A stretch of DNA of 14,943 nucleotides from an uncultured Collinsella sp. GTDB lineage: Bacteria > Actinomycetota > Coriobacteriia > Coriobacteriales > Coriobacteriaceae. Each line of letters opens with the position of its first letter. Position 1 is the first letter of the stretch. Shown piece after piece: positions 7,295 to 14,700 of this stretch. The position numbers were made by a program, and so were the translations under genes. The notes beneath the pieces were generated by a model. The model searched no databases. It had not been told where the DNA came from and worked only from the letters and a program-made list of their open reading frames with translations. The DNA lies in NCBI GenBank assembly GCA_959599635.1, contig CAUGJN010000028.1, forward strand, positions 1 through 14,943, written 5' to 3'.

Positions 7295-7487
7295 AATCTT
7301 CCTTTCATACATGCAACTCGCGGGCACCCTGCCCGCTTTGCTGTTTGGAAAGATACGGCCCCGATCGGGCAGCGCCCGCGCCAACTGCGGTTTCTTACGG
7401 GCATCTAATAGACCCTTACCGCAAGCGCGGCAGGGCTTTACAAACGAATAACAATCCCGCCGACAAGCATGACCCGCCTTTTACACC
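7295..7487 (-). promoter_or_regulatory. Leader/promoter region of the pst operon (no confident box)
   Basis: The 310-bp gap between pstS and the dipeptidase gene holds, nearest pstS, about 190 bp with no coding signal and no good -35/-10 pair or Pho-box repeat that I could defend. Beyond it lie the GGGGACGG hairpin repeat (7488-7524) and the dipeptidase terminator (7529-7568). The pst promoter must lie here because a terminator separates the operon from the upstream gene. Confidence 0.45.
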
Positions 7488-7524
7488 AAATGATCCGTTT
7501 TCCTCCGTCCCCAAGGGATCATTT
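7488..7524 (-). repeat. Hairpin repeat with GGGGACGG loop (second REP-like family)
   Basis: On the minus strand, perfect 9-bp arms AAATGATCC and GGATCATTT enclose the 19-nt loop CTTGGGGACGGAGGAAAAC. The loop's GGGAC-N-G core matches that of the repeats at 3397, 3485 and 10762, although the stem sequence is entirely different. Only one copy is in this window, so membership of a repeat family is inferred. Confidence 0.6.
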
Positions 7525-7528
7525 TCAG

Positions 7529-7568
7529 AAAGAGGACGGCATAGACCTTCTGGTCATGCCGTCCTCTT
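7529..7568 (-). terminator. Rho-independent terminator after the dipeptidase gene
   Basis: Arms AAGAGGACGGCAT...GACC and GGTC...ATGCCGTCCTCTT form a stem of about 17 pairs with one bulged A and the 4-nt loop TTCT (plus-strand reading). On the minus strand the stem is followed by TTTCTGAAAAT, a short T tract. It sits 36 bp past the dipeptidase stop and insulates pst from that gene. Confidence 0.8.
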
Positions 7569-7604
7569 CGAAAGACAGGTTGTCACTCTGGCGTTCGCGT
7601 AACC

Positions 7605-9041
7605 TTAAAGCTCCAGCTCGTTCAAGCGCAGGATTGCCACGATATAAATCTTGAGCGCCTGCTTGAGCTGCTCTTCATTGGCGCACTCGTTGGGGCCGTG
7701 CATCTGGCCGCCCCATGCGGGCAGCTCCAGGCCGGTCTCCTCGGGGCCAAACGAGACGGCGCGGGCAAAGTTGCGTGCGTACGTGCCACCGCCCATGGCG
7801 AAGGGTTCGGCATGCTTACCCGTAAACTCGTTATAGGTGTCAATCAGCGCCTTCACGGCCGGGTCGTCGGCAGAGACCGAGAACGGCACCTTTGCGCGAT
7901 CCACGCGATATGTCACGCCAAAGCGGCCCACAAGTGGCTCGAGCTGCTCGCGGATGGTATCGGCGCTCGTGCTGTCGGGGAAACGCACGTCAATGACCTG
8001 CTCAATGTGGCCATCCAACACGCGGATGACACCGGGGTTGCACGTGAGCGGGCCAAACGCCGCGTTCGTCGCATCGATTCCCAGGCCGCGACCATAGGCA
8101 TCCGCGTGCACAAAGGCCAAGAACTTGACGAACTCGTGCTCGGCAGGCGTCAGCAGGCGCTCGTCGCGCGCACCAAACGCATCCTCGGCCTCGCGCAGAT
8201 ACGCCACGATCAGGCCGACGGCATTGACCGTTCCCTCGGGCATCGAGGCATGACCGCCAATGCCGTGGGCGAAAATCTGCGCATGCCCGTTATCGAGCGC
8301 CGTGATCTCCAGGCGGTCGGCGTTCTCAACGGGCGCCGGCAGCTCATCGACGGCAATCGCAAGCTCGCAGATAGACTGCGACGGAATGGCGTTGCTCGCC
8401 TCGGCACCGCTCCAGGACACAATGCGCCCGCCGTCGATCTTGGAGCTCACAAACGTCGCCCCAAACTGGCCCTTCTCGGCATTGCAGACCGGGAACTCGG
8501 CATCGGGCGTAAACAGAAAGTCGGGGTTCGCGTGGTTCTCCAGATAATGGTGAACGTCGGACATGCCCACTTCCTCATCGCAGCCCAGCAGCGCGCGGAA
8601 GGTGTAGCGCGGGGTAATACCGTGCTTGAGCAGATAGGCGCCGGCGTAGAGCGACAGCACGGCAGGACCCTTGTCGTCGATAACGCCGCGGCCGAGCAGC
8701 CAGCCCTCGCGACGCTCCATCGCAAACGGGTCGGTGTTCCAGCCGGGGCCGGCGGGCACCACGTCCACATGGCAAATGGTCGCGAGCTGCTTGTCACCGC
8801 GGCCCGGGATATCGGCAATGCCCACATAGCCCTCGTCGTCGCTCGTCTGGTAGCCGAGCTTTTGCGCAATGCCGAGCGCGCAATCGAGCGCGTCACGGAC
8901 CGGGCGGCCAAACGGCGCGCTGGGCTCTGCATCGGCAGAAACTGCCACGGACGGATAACTCACCAGCTGCTTGATATCGGCGACGACATCTTCCCAGACC
9001 TCATCGACATACTCAGCGACGCTCTGCTCCACCTGATTCAT
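7605..9041 (-). CDS. pepV: PepV/Sapep-type Mn2+/Zn2+-dependent dipeptidase (M20A)
   Basis: This 478-residue cytoplasmic metallopeptidase likely cleaves dipeptides in peptide nutrition. M20 motifs are in place: CHVDVVPAGPGW (H91, and D93 supporting it), GRGVIDDKGP (bridging Asp at 122/123), CDEEVG (catalytic E156, ligand E157), TPDAEFPV (ligand D180) and a late GGQMHGPNE carrying the last His ligand. A lid/dimerisation domain is inserted between the two parts of the catalytic domain, as in PepV, and the length matches. ATG at 9039-9041 follows a near-perfect AAGGAGG by six bases; an alternative start at 9059 would overlie this ribosome site and is rejected. It lies 53 bp downstream of the HAD-IA gene and may share its transcript. 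Confidence 0.93.
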   Translation of the reverse strand: MNQVEQSVAEYVDEVWEDVVADIKQLVSYPSVAVSADAEPSAPFGRPVRDALDCALGIAQKLGYQTSDDEGYVGIADIPGRGDKQLATICHVDVVPAGPGWNTDPFAMERREGWLLGRGVIDDKGPAVLSLYAGAYLLKHGITPRYTFRALLGCDEEVGMSDVHHYLENHANPDFLFTPDAEFPVCNAEKGQFGATFVSSKIDGGRIVSWSGAEASNAIPSQSICELAIAVDELPAPVENADRLEITALDNGHAQIFAHGIGGHASMPEGTVNAVGLIVAYLREAEDAFGARDERLLTPAEHEFVKFLAFVHADAYGRGLGIDATNAAFGPLTCNPGVIRVLDGHIEQVIDVRFPDSTSADTIREQLEPLVGRFGVTYRVDRAKVPFSVSADDPAVKALIDTYNEFTGKHAEPFAMGGGTYARNFARAVSFGPEETGLELPAWGGQMHGPNECANEEQLKQALKIYIVAILRLNELEL

Positions 9042-9094
9042 GGACGACCTCCTTACCAATGAGCGGCAGCGTGCCCGCCCCTCACATCACATAC

Positions 9095-9763
9095 TTATAT
9101 AGCGAAAAGTTTAGCAAGCTCGGCCACCGAGTGCACCACCGCATCGGCACCCGCGGCCTCGTGCTCCCCCGGCGCCGCCGCGCCCGAATAGATGCCGATA
9201 CACGGCACACCCATCGCGTGCGCGCCCTCCACATCGTTAAAGCGGTCGCCGATCATCACGGCCTCGTCGGCCGTCGCACCGAGCGCCGCCAGCGCATCGC
9301 GGACCGAATCTGCCTTGGTCTCGCGCCCCTGCGGCGAATTCATGCCAACCACGGCTTCGAACTGGCAAAGCCCCAGCTCACGCACCATATCGATGCACTT
9401 TGCCTCCATGCGCGACGTCGCCACGGCCATACGCTTGCCCTGGGCGGCCAACCCATCCAGCAGCTCGGGAATCCCATCGAACACGGGGTACTCCCCCGGT
9501 CCCAGCTCATCAAAAAAGGCGCGGTACTCATCGGCCACCACAAGCGACTCCTCGCGGGAAAAGCCATAAAAGTCGTGGAAGCTCTTCCACAGGGGCGGCC
9601 CGATCATGCGGCGCAGGTCACCCATCTGCGCCTCCGAAAACCCGCGCGCAGCCAGCGTCTTGCGCGTCGAGGTCATCACCGCCCGACCCGTATCGGCCAC
9701 CGTGCCGTCAAAATCGAACAGCACAATCGGCCGCCTGCATATCTCCAGTGCCTCCATCGGCAT
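9095..9763 (-). CDS. HAD-IA family hydrolase, phosphoglycolate phosphatase-like
   Basis: This protein of about 222 residues has the Gph/PpaX pattern: motif I DFDGT (D17 nucleophile, D19), motif II ATSR (T116), motif III K150 in ETKADS, and motif IV GDRFNDVEGA (D173, D177), followed by GVPCIGIYSG. The helical C1 cap lies between motif I and motif II. Substrates in this group include phosphoglycolate, pyrophosphate and sugar phosphates; the actual one cannot be told. The start is uncertain: ATG at 9763 or 9757 both lie behind GGGGAAGAGGG, and a GTG at 9790 adds nine atypical residues. The gene is divergent from degV and probably heads a transcript that also includes pepV. Confidence 0.9.
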   Translation of the reverse strand: MPMEALEICRRPIVLFDFDGTVADTGRAVMTSTRKTLAARGFSEAQMGDLRRMIGPPLWKSFHDFYGFSREESLVVADEYRAFFDELGPGEYPVFDGIPELLDGLAAQGKRMAVATSRMEAKCIDMVRELGLCQFEAVVGMNSPQGRETKADSVRDALAALGATADEAVMIGDRFNDVEGAHAMGVPCIGIYSGAAAPGEHEAAGADAVVHSVAELAKLFAI

Positions 9764-9851
9764 CCCTCTTCCCCAGTTGATGATTTCCACACCACCACTT
9801 CAAACTGTTGACTATTAAACAATTGAACCTAGCAATGTAGAGCAACTCCAC

Positions 9852-9857
9852 TATACT
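9852..9857 (+). promoter_or_regulatory. Candidate -10 element of the degV promoter
   Basis: TATACT lies 56 bp before the degV ATG, inside an AT-rich divergent region (9785-9860) shared with the HAD-IA gene. No matching -35 hexamer was found at 16-18 bp. TTGAAC is 23 bp away and TTGACT further still. The assignment rests on the -10 hexamer and local AT-richness only. Confidence 0.35.
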
Positions 9858-9913
9858 TGTCGCACTTTGCTCTCAGAAGGCGGCGCGCAAACGCCCCAAC
9901 GAAAGGTGCAATT

Positions 9914-10774
9914 ATGTCTTTTGCCATCATAACCGACTCCACGTCGGACATCTCCCCCGCCCGCGCCCAAGAGCTCGGCATTTACGTGATTCCGCTGCAT
10001 GTGATTATCGAGGGCGAGGACCTGCTCGACCAGGTGCAGATTACCGCCGAGGAGTACGTCGCCCGCATGGCCGGCTCCGAGCAGCTGCCGCACACCTCGC
10101 AGCCGAGCGCCGGCGAGTTCAAGGCGCTCTTTGACCGCGTGCTCGCCGACGGCCACGACAGCGCCATCTTTATCTCGCTGTGCAGCGAGTGGTCCGCCTG
10201 CTATGCCAACGCCAACCTGGTGGCCGAGACCCACGAGCTCGACGTGCGCTGCATCGATTCGCGCACCGGCTCGGGCGCCGAAGGCCTGCTGGTGGAGTAT
10301 GCGCTCGCCATGCGCGAGGACGGTCGCAGCCTGGACGAAACCGAGGCGCAGATCCGCGCGACGCTGCCCGACGCCCACCTGCTGCTGATTCCCCGCACGC
10401 TCGAGAACCTGGTCAAGAACGGCCGCGCACCTAAACTCGCCGGCCAGCTCACCCAAATGCTCAACATTCGCCTGGCCGTTTCGCCGGAGTGGAAATCGGG
10501 CGAAATCAAGGCCATCAAAAAGGGCCGCGGCGCCAAGCGCATCGTCGCCAACACCATGGCTGACTGCCTCGAGTTTTTGACCGAGCACCCAGGCTCAAAC
10601 GTTCGCGTGCTCACGACCGGCGCCGCCGAGGAGCAAGAGCTCGTCAACCAAGCGCTAGCAGGCCAAGACTACGTGGACGCCGGCACCGGCCCCATCGGCT
10701 GCACCATCGCCACCCACGTAGGCGTCGACGCCATCGCCATCAGTTACTGCCCCCGCTACCAACCTGCCAATTAG
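9914..10774 (+). CDS. DegV family protein (fatty-acid-binding, FakB-like)
   Basis: This 286-residue cytoplasmic protein has the EDD/DegV fold signs: TDSTSD at the N-terminus (residues 7-12), HTSQPS (60-65) as the ligand-contacting loop, CIDSRTGSGAEGLLV (113-127), LVKNGR (166-171) and a final GPIGCTIATHVG block (H268). DegV proteins bind a fatty acid. The FakB members present it to FakA kinase; no fakA gene is near, so the partner is unknown. ATG at 9914 has AAAGG eight bases upstream. A TTG at 9857 would overlap the promoter and is rejected. The last four codons (Q-P-A-N) and the TAG stop come from a REP-like repeat, whose two differences from copy A create that stop. A terminator follows at 10901. 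Confidence 0.92.
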   Translation: MSFAIITDSTSDISPARAQELGIYVIPLHVIIEGEDLLDQVQITAEEYVARMAGSEQLPHTSQPSAGEFKALFDRVLADGHDSAIFISLCSEWSACYANANLVAETHELDVRCIDSRTGSGAEGLLVEYALAMREDGRSLDETEAQIRATLPDAHLLLIPRTLENLVKNGRAPKLAGQLTQMLNIRLAVSPEWKSGEIKAIKKGRGAKRIVANTMADCLEFLTEHPGSNVRVLTTGAAEEQELVNQALAGQDYVDAGTGPIGCTIATHVGVDAIAISYCPRYQPAN

Positions 10775-10812
10775 GGACAGGTTTATTTTGGCAGGTTTTA
10801 TCTGGGCAAACG
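10762..10812 (+). repeat. REP-like hairpin repeat, copy C, overlapping the degV stop
   Basis: Same 51-bp unit as 3397-3447, with two differences (the AAAAA run becomes AATTA). The arms shorten to 9 bp (ACCTGCCAA and TTGGCAGGT) and the loop keeps GGGACAGG. The degV stop TAG (10772-10774) lies inside it. The hairpin followed by TTTTATCT could also act as a weak terminator for degV. Confidence 0.85.
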
Positions 10813-10900
10813 CCAAGCGCCAGCAGAGGCCTGCGTGACAAGACCGGACATGCCGAGGCTGTCGAGCAACCGAGGTACAACCAGTCGCATCAAAACCATC

Positions 10901-10940
10901 ACGCCGGTGCGCCCAACTCAAGGTGCACCGGCGTTTCTTT
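10901..10940 (+). terminator. Rho-independent terminator of degV
   Basis: Perfect 10-bp arms ACGCCGGTGC (10901-10910) and GCACCGGCGT (10925-10934) with a 14-nt loop are followed by TTTCTTT. It lies 126 bp past the degV stop. The stretch between them (10813-10900) shows no gene. Confidence 0.85.
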
Positions 10941-10957
10941 AGAAGTTGCGGCGGAAC

Positions 10958-11010
10958 AGGACCGTTTTAGTCGAAAGGCCGCAAACCGCTCCCCATACCG
11001 TCCCGAATCG
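10958..11010 (+). repeat. Left direct repeat flanking the primase-helicase gene
   Basis: This 53-bp stretch shares CCGTTTTAG, GGCCGC, TCCCCATACCG and CGA-N-TCG, in the same order and spacing, with 14325-14378. By eye about 42 of 54 aligned positions agree, with one gap. It could be a boundary of an inserted segment or a copy of a dispersed repeat. Confidence 0.65.
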
Positions 11011-11048
11011 CCCTGTTTAGGGGGTTGACTATATCCAATTTCAAGCGA

Positions 11049-11078
11049 TTGTCTTAGATTCATTCCAGATGATATGAT
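11049..11078 (+). promoter_or_regulatory. Candidate extended -10 promoter for the primase-helicase
   Basis: TTGTCT (11049-11054), an 18-bp spacer, and TATGAT (11073-11078) preceded by TGA (an extended -10, TG-N-TATGAT). This is the best sigma70-like match in the 567-bp gap. It predicts a leader of about 255 nt before the ATG. Confidence 0.5.
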
Positions 11079-11084
11079 ACTACT

Positions 11085-11341
11085 CCAACAACAGTACTCA
11101 TATTTGCCATTTTTTGCCCACCAGCCCATTCGGCCCATTCGGGGGCAACTCCCTGTTGTCTCTAACCCACCCCATATCCGCTAAAACCCATTCCGCAACA
11201 GCCGCACACACTTTGGCGCCACCCGAACACCACTCACGGAGCCGCACTCCACTATCACCGAACCGAAACAAGAGCCGAGCGCCCCAACAACCAAAATAAC
11301 GTACCCTCATTTCAATGAACCCTGACTAGGACGGCATTTAC
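11085..11341 (+). other. Long C-rich, G-poor leader before the primase-helicase
   Basis: No gene is supported between the promoter candidate and the ATG at 11342. The plus strand is strikingly C- and A-rich: by my count 52 C against 18 G in 11161-11280. It holds a short tandem pair, CCCATTCGG CCCATTCGG (11125-11142). An unstructured C-rich RNA of this kind resembles Rho-loading sites, so premature termination is possible (inference). The only ribosome-site candidate is AGGA at 11328-11331. Confidence 0.45.
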
Positions 11342-14326
11342 ATGAGCAACGTCACGCATCAATACGCCCTCATCGGGGACACGTTATTCCAATTCAAGAA
11401 AGCAATCTCTCACGTATCGGAGCCGCAAAGTCAAATCGTCATCTGCAGCAACGGTCCAGACATCCGTTACGCAACGCTCGAAGAATGGGAGAAAGCTGGC
11501 AGATCTTTCGACAAACGGGCACAGGTCGAGGGCATCGTCACCAGCGCGAGCCCAGCGCGCGACAAACTCGAGCTCTTTCGCAATCTCTTTACTGGTCGCA
11601 AAGATGTTTACGCTCATGGGTACCGCAGAAAAGACGGGGGGATCGGCTATGCACCCGCCTGCGCAAATGAGTGGAAGTCAGGCACTTGTCCCAAAGCGAG
11701 CCATCAGAAAGTCAAATGCGCAGAATGCGGCAACCGCGTCTTCCCCGAGTTAAGCGATGCCACGATCATCGACCATTTCAAAGGCAATGACGACAGGCTC
11801 CGAGACGTCATAGGTCAGTATGTTCTCGATAGTGACAGCAACACAAAAGTCCTGGTCATCGATTTTGACGGAGCCGATTGGAAAGAAGCGACCAATGCCA
11901 TTCGGCTTGTCGCAAAAAGCCATGGAATCGATGCTGCAGTTGAACGATCGAGATCAGGCAACGGCGCACATGTCTGGTTTTTCTTCCTAGAGCTCGCCAG
12001 CGCAAAGACTGCACGAGATTTTGGAAGCAGCCTAATAGCCGAAGCGGCGATGCTCAACAAGACAATCACCTTCGAAGCTTTTGACCGAATGTTGCCCGCG
12101 CAGTCCACCATTCCCGAGGGCGGCTTCGGAAATCTCATAGCGCTACCCTTTCAAGGAAAAGCGCAGCGAAAAGGGAACAGCGTATTTGTTGACGAACAAT
12201 TTGAGCCCTTTCCCGATCAATGGCTCTACCTTTCGCAAATCCAGTTAATCCCGCGCGTGACGGTGCAAAGTCTAATTGAGAGCATCGATAATAGACCGCA
12301 TGGAATAGCGGCCACGGCGGCGGCAAACACCACTGCGCCACATTCCCAGAGGCCGCGAAAGCGGCTCCCGCTCACGCCGCGGGACTTTCCATCATCGCTG
12401 CCCGTCACGCAAGCTGACATGCTCTACATCCCCGAAAAGTCTCTGAGTCCAGCAGCTCAAATGGAAGTCCGCAGGCTTGCGACGTTTGCCAACCCGGAAT
12501 TCTTCCGAGCGCAATCTATGCATCAATCAGTATTCGGCAAACCGCGGTACATAGACCTCAGCGAACTTAGAGATGGCTGCGTCGCGATTCCCAGAGGCTG
12601 CAAGGCTCAACTTGAGCGGTTGCTTCAAGAAGCCGGCGCTTCTGCCCACTATTCAGACCAGCGCAAGTCGGGCAATCCAATTGTGATGACATTTAAAGGG
12701 ACTCTTCGCCCTGAGCAACAAATTGCCGTTGAACAGATGCTCGGCTATGAAGACGGAATCATGTCTGCACCGACGGGTTTCGGTAAAACCATCATCGGAG
12801 CCTATCTTATTGCTGCTATCGGTCTTCCAACGCTCGTTATCGTCCCTAAGACCGCGCTCATTGCCCAATGGAAATCCCAGCTCGAACGATTTCTCGACAT
12901 AACTGACAACAGGGAGCCCGTCCGAACCCCAAAAGGACGAATCAGCAAAAAGCAGCCTCCGCTCATTGGGCAAATCGGAGGGGGCAAGACCGCTATAAGT
13001 CATCTCATCGACATTGCTTCATTCCAGTCGCTATCCGGCAAGGATCCCCAGACCGGAGAACCAATAGTCAAGGAGCTCGTTCGTGATTACGGCCTCATCA
13101 TCTGTGACGAATGCCACCATGCGGCCGCGCCACAGCTTGAGCTTGTCCTCAAGTCCGCTCCAGCTAAATATGTATATGGCCTTTCCGCAACGCCCGAGCG
13201 TTCGGATGGGCTCACACGGGCACTCTCTATGCTCTGTGGCCCGCTTCGCCATGTCATCGATCCAAAAACGCAAGCAGTTCAACAGGGGATTCAGCGCGTT
13301 GTTAGACCGCGCTTTACCGGAGTTAGGCTACCCTCCTGCGAGCCAGGGGCATCCTTTAATCAAATTCTCGATCTCCTGTGTGCACACGCCGCAAGAAACG
13401 AAGCAATTGTCGACGACGCCCTCGAGACCGCATCAAACGGCCGACATCCGCTTGTGTTATCTAAAAGAAAAAAGCATGCCGAAGAGCTATGCAGGTTACT
13501 TCAAAGCCGTGGGCACGAACCCATACTTTTAACCGGAGAAATCGACGCCAAAGAAAGAAAGGTAATACTGAATAGTCTTCCCGGCATTGAGCACAAGCAT
13601 CGAATCATCGTCGCAACCGAAAGCCTTCTGGGCGAGGGTTTCGACCTGTCTTACCTTGACACGCTACTCATTGCCACGCCGATATCTTGGGACGGCAGCA
13701 TAACGCAGCAAGCAGGCAGGCTGCATAGAAGTCACGAGGGCAAGCAGCGGGTTGAGATATTCGACTATGTTGACCTGTCGATACCCATGCTCGCGCGCAT
13801 GTACCAAAAGAGGCTCAAGACCTACGCCAAGCTGGGGTACGAAGTCTTTGCAGCGGATGCCACCAGACGGGTCGACAGAAACATCCTCGTTAGGTCAACA
13901 GGAGCAGTGGAGGCTTTAGCGGATGACATCGCGAGCGCATCGAAAAGCATTTTTATTGCCTCACCCTACGCATCCGCCGCATGCCTCGCGAAGCTCGCTA
14001 CCGCACTCACGGACGCCACCGCCCGCGGGATTGCCCTTAAGATTTCTATTGCCTCGACTCCACGCGATGACGCAAAAGCAATTTTTGCCGAGATGAACAT
14101 TGATTATTCCATCGAAGTCGAAGGGCGCCTGTGCGCGTCAGTGATCGACGAGGAAACCGTCTGGTACGGAACTATTCCATTACTGGCTTTCCCTAAGAAA
14201 GAAGACTGCAGCATTCGTTTCAAAAGCAGCGAAGTCGCAGCCGAGCTTTTGAGCGAAATCCGGCGAAGAGGAGAACCGGAGGTCGCGGCCACGAACGAGG
14301 CGTCTCCAGCAGTTACGGTGGAATAG
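11342..14326 (+). CDS. TOTE-type archaeo-eukaryotic primase fused to SF2 helicase and PLD-like tail
   Basis: This 994-residue protein has three parts. (1) A primase domain of the TOTE conflict-system family (about 75-305): a putative zinc knuckle (C107, C116, C126, C129), catalytic DFD (174-176), the SGNGAHVW motif (205-212) and GGFGNLIALPFQ. (2) A superfamily 2 helicase (about 450-815): Walker A PTGFGKT (477-483), DECH box (589-592), SATP (615-618), GEGFD (764-768) and QQAGRLHR (789-796). (3) A C-terminal phospholipase-D-like region (about 850-975) ending IDEETVWYGT; the expected H-x-K positions are R929 and C931. Family knowledge links such proteins to genetic conflict or defence; the exact activity is unknown. 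AGGA lies 10 nt before the ATG. Sampled lines are 47-50% G+C against 67-68% in core genes, suggesting transfer. It stands alone, flanked by direct repeats. Confidence 0.9.
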   Translation: MSNVTHQYALIGDTLFQFKKAISHVSEPQSQIVICSNGPDIRYATLEEWEKAGRSFDKRAQVEGIVTSASPARDKLELFRNLFTGRKDVYAHGYRRKDGGIGYAPACANEWKSGTCPKASHQKVKCAECGNRVFPELSDATIIDHFKGNDDRLRDVIGQYVLDSDSNTKVLVIDFDGADWKEATNAIRLVAKSHGIDAAVERSRSGNGAHVWFFFLELASAKTARDFGSSLIAEAAMLNKTITFEAFDRMLPAQSTIPEGGFGNLIALPFQGKAQRKGNSVFVDEQFEPFPDQWLYLSQIQLIPRVTVQSLIESIDNRPHGIAATAAANTTAPHSQRPRKRLPLTPRDFPSSLPVTQADMLYIPEKSLSPAAQMEVRRLATFANPEFFRAQSMHQSVFGKPRYIDLSELRDGCVAIPRGCKAQLERLLQEAGASAHYSDQRKSGNPIVMTFKGTLRPEQQIAVEQMLGYEDGIMSAPTGFGKTIIGAYLIAAIGLPTLVIVPKTALIAQWKSQLERFLDITDNREPVRTPKGRISKKQPPLIGQIGGGKTAISHLIDIASFQSLSGKDPQTGEPIVKELVRDYGLIICDECHHAAAPQLELVLKSAPAKYVYGLSATPERSDGLTRALSMLCGPLRHVIDPKTQAVQQGIQRVVRPRFTGVRLPSCEPGASFNQILDLLCAHAARNEAIVDDALETASNGRHPLVLSKRKKHAEELCRLLQSRGHEPILLTGEIDAKERKVILNSLPGIEHKHRIIVATESLLGEGFDLSYLDTLLIATPISWDGSITQQAGRLHRSHEGKQRVEIFDYVDLSIPMLARMYQKRLKTYAKLGYEVFAADATRRVDRNILVRSTGAVEALADDIASASKSIFIASPYASAACLAKLATALTDATARGIALKISIASTPRDDAKAIFAEMNIDYSIEVEGRLCASVIDEETVWYGTIPLLAFPKKEDCSIRFKSSEVAAELLSEIRRRGEPEVAATNEASPAVTVE

Positions 14327-14378
14327 GAGCCGTTTTAGCCAATCGGCCGCCAATCAATCCCCATACCGCCGCGAGTCG
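14325..14378 (+). repeat. Right direct repeat flanking the primase-helicase gene
   Basis: This is the partner of 10958-11010 in the same orientation, with shared blocks CCGTTTTAG, GGCCGC, TCCCCATACCG and CGA-N-TCG. It starts within the helicase stop codon (TAG at 14324-14326) and fills the gap before the convergent toxin gene, which ends at 14390. Confidence 0.65.
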
Positions 14379-14389
14379 TAAGTGGGCAA

Positions 14390-14698
14390 TCAGCCCTGCG
14401 GACCCTGAAACAGTTCCTCATGCGAGCCCATTCTCACCAGCCGGATCACCGGATTCGTCTTATGCGGCAGATAGAGAACGACCACATCGACCAAGCCATC
14501 GGATAGATGGAAATCGATGTGGCCGTTGTAATTTCCGCCTGGGTTTGAGAGCTCGTGGGCGCCATATTCCGCAGGAAGCGAGCCGTGAGCCGCCAGCTCT
14601 GCGACCGCCGCCTTAAACTCGGATTTTAGCTGCGGATGAATGCGCATCGTCCGCTTGTAATCCGCCTTAAACTGAACCTCGACCTTAATCTCAAACAT
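14390..14698 (-). CDS. YafQ-family type II toxin (RelE-like mRNA interferase)
   Basis: This 102-residue protein has the RelE/YafQ pattern: an N-terminal KVEVQFKADYKR strand-helix, a helix with K/E repeats (24-37), HELSNPGGNYNGH (48-60), D67 and a C-terminal RLVRMGSHEELF block. By analogy with E. coli YafQ (H50, H63, D67, H87, F91), the likely catalytic residues are H48, H60 or H64, D67, H93 and F97. Such toxins cut mRNA on the ribosome when the antitoxin is degraded. ATG at 14696-14698 lies 2 bp after the antitoxin stop, the usual antitoxin-first order. It converges with the primase-helicase gene, with 63 bp between the stops. Confidence 0.9.
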   Translation of the reverse strand: MFEIKVEVQFKADYKRTMRIHPQLKSEFKAAVAELAAHGSLPAEYGAHELSNPGGNYNGHIDFHLSDGLVDVVVLYLPHKTNPVIRLVRMGSHEELFQGPQG

Positions 14699-14700
14699 CG

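Noticed and set aside
5885..7408. 507-codon plus-strand frame
   Set aside because: It is antisense to pstC and pstS, both of which are unmistakable on the other strand.
7295..7487. Pho box upstream of pstS
   Set aside because: No pair of spaced direct repeats matching known PhoB/PhoP patterns could be found by eye.
7698..9062. 454-codon plus-strand frame
   Set aside because: It is antisense to the dipeptidase gene, which has a perfect ribosome site and full catalytic motifs.
11098..11310. Small open frames on both strands in the helicase leader (70 and 61 codons)
   Set aside because: No ribosome site, low-complexity Pro/Ser/Arg content explained by the C-rich skew, and no recognisable family.
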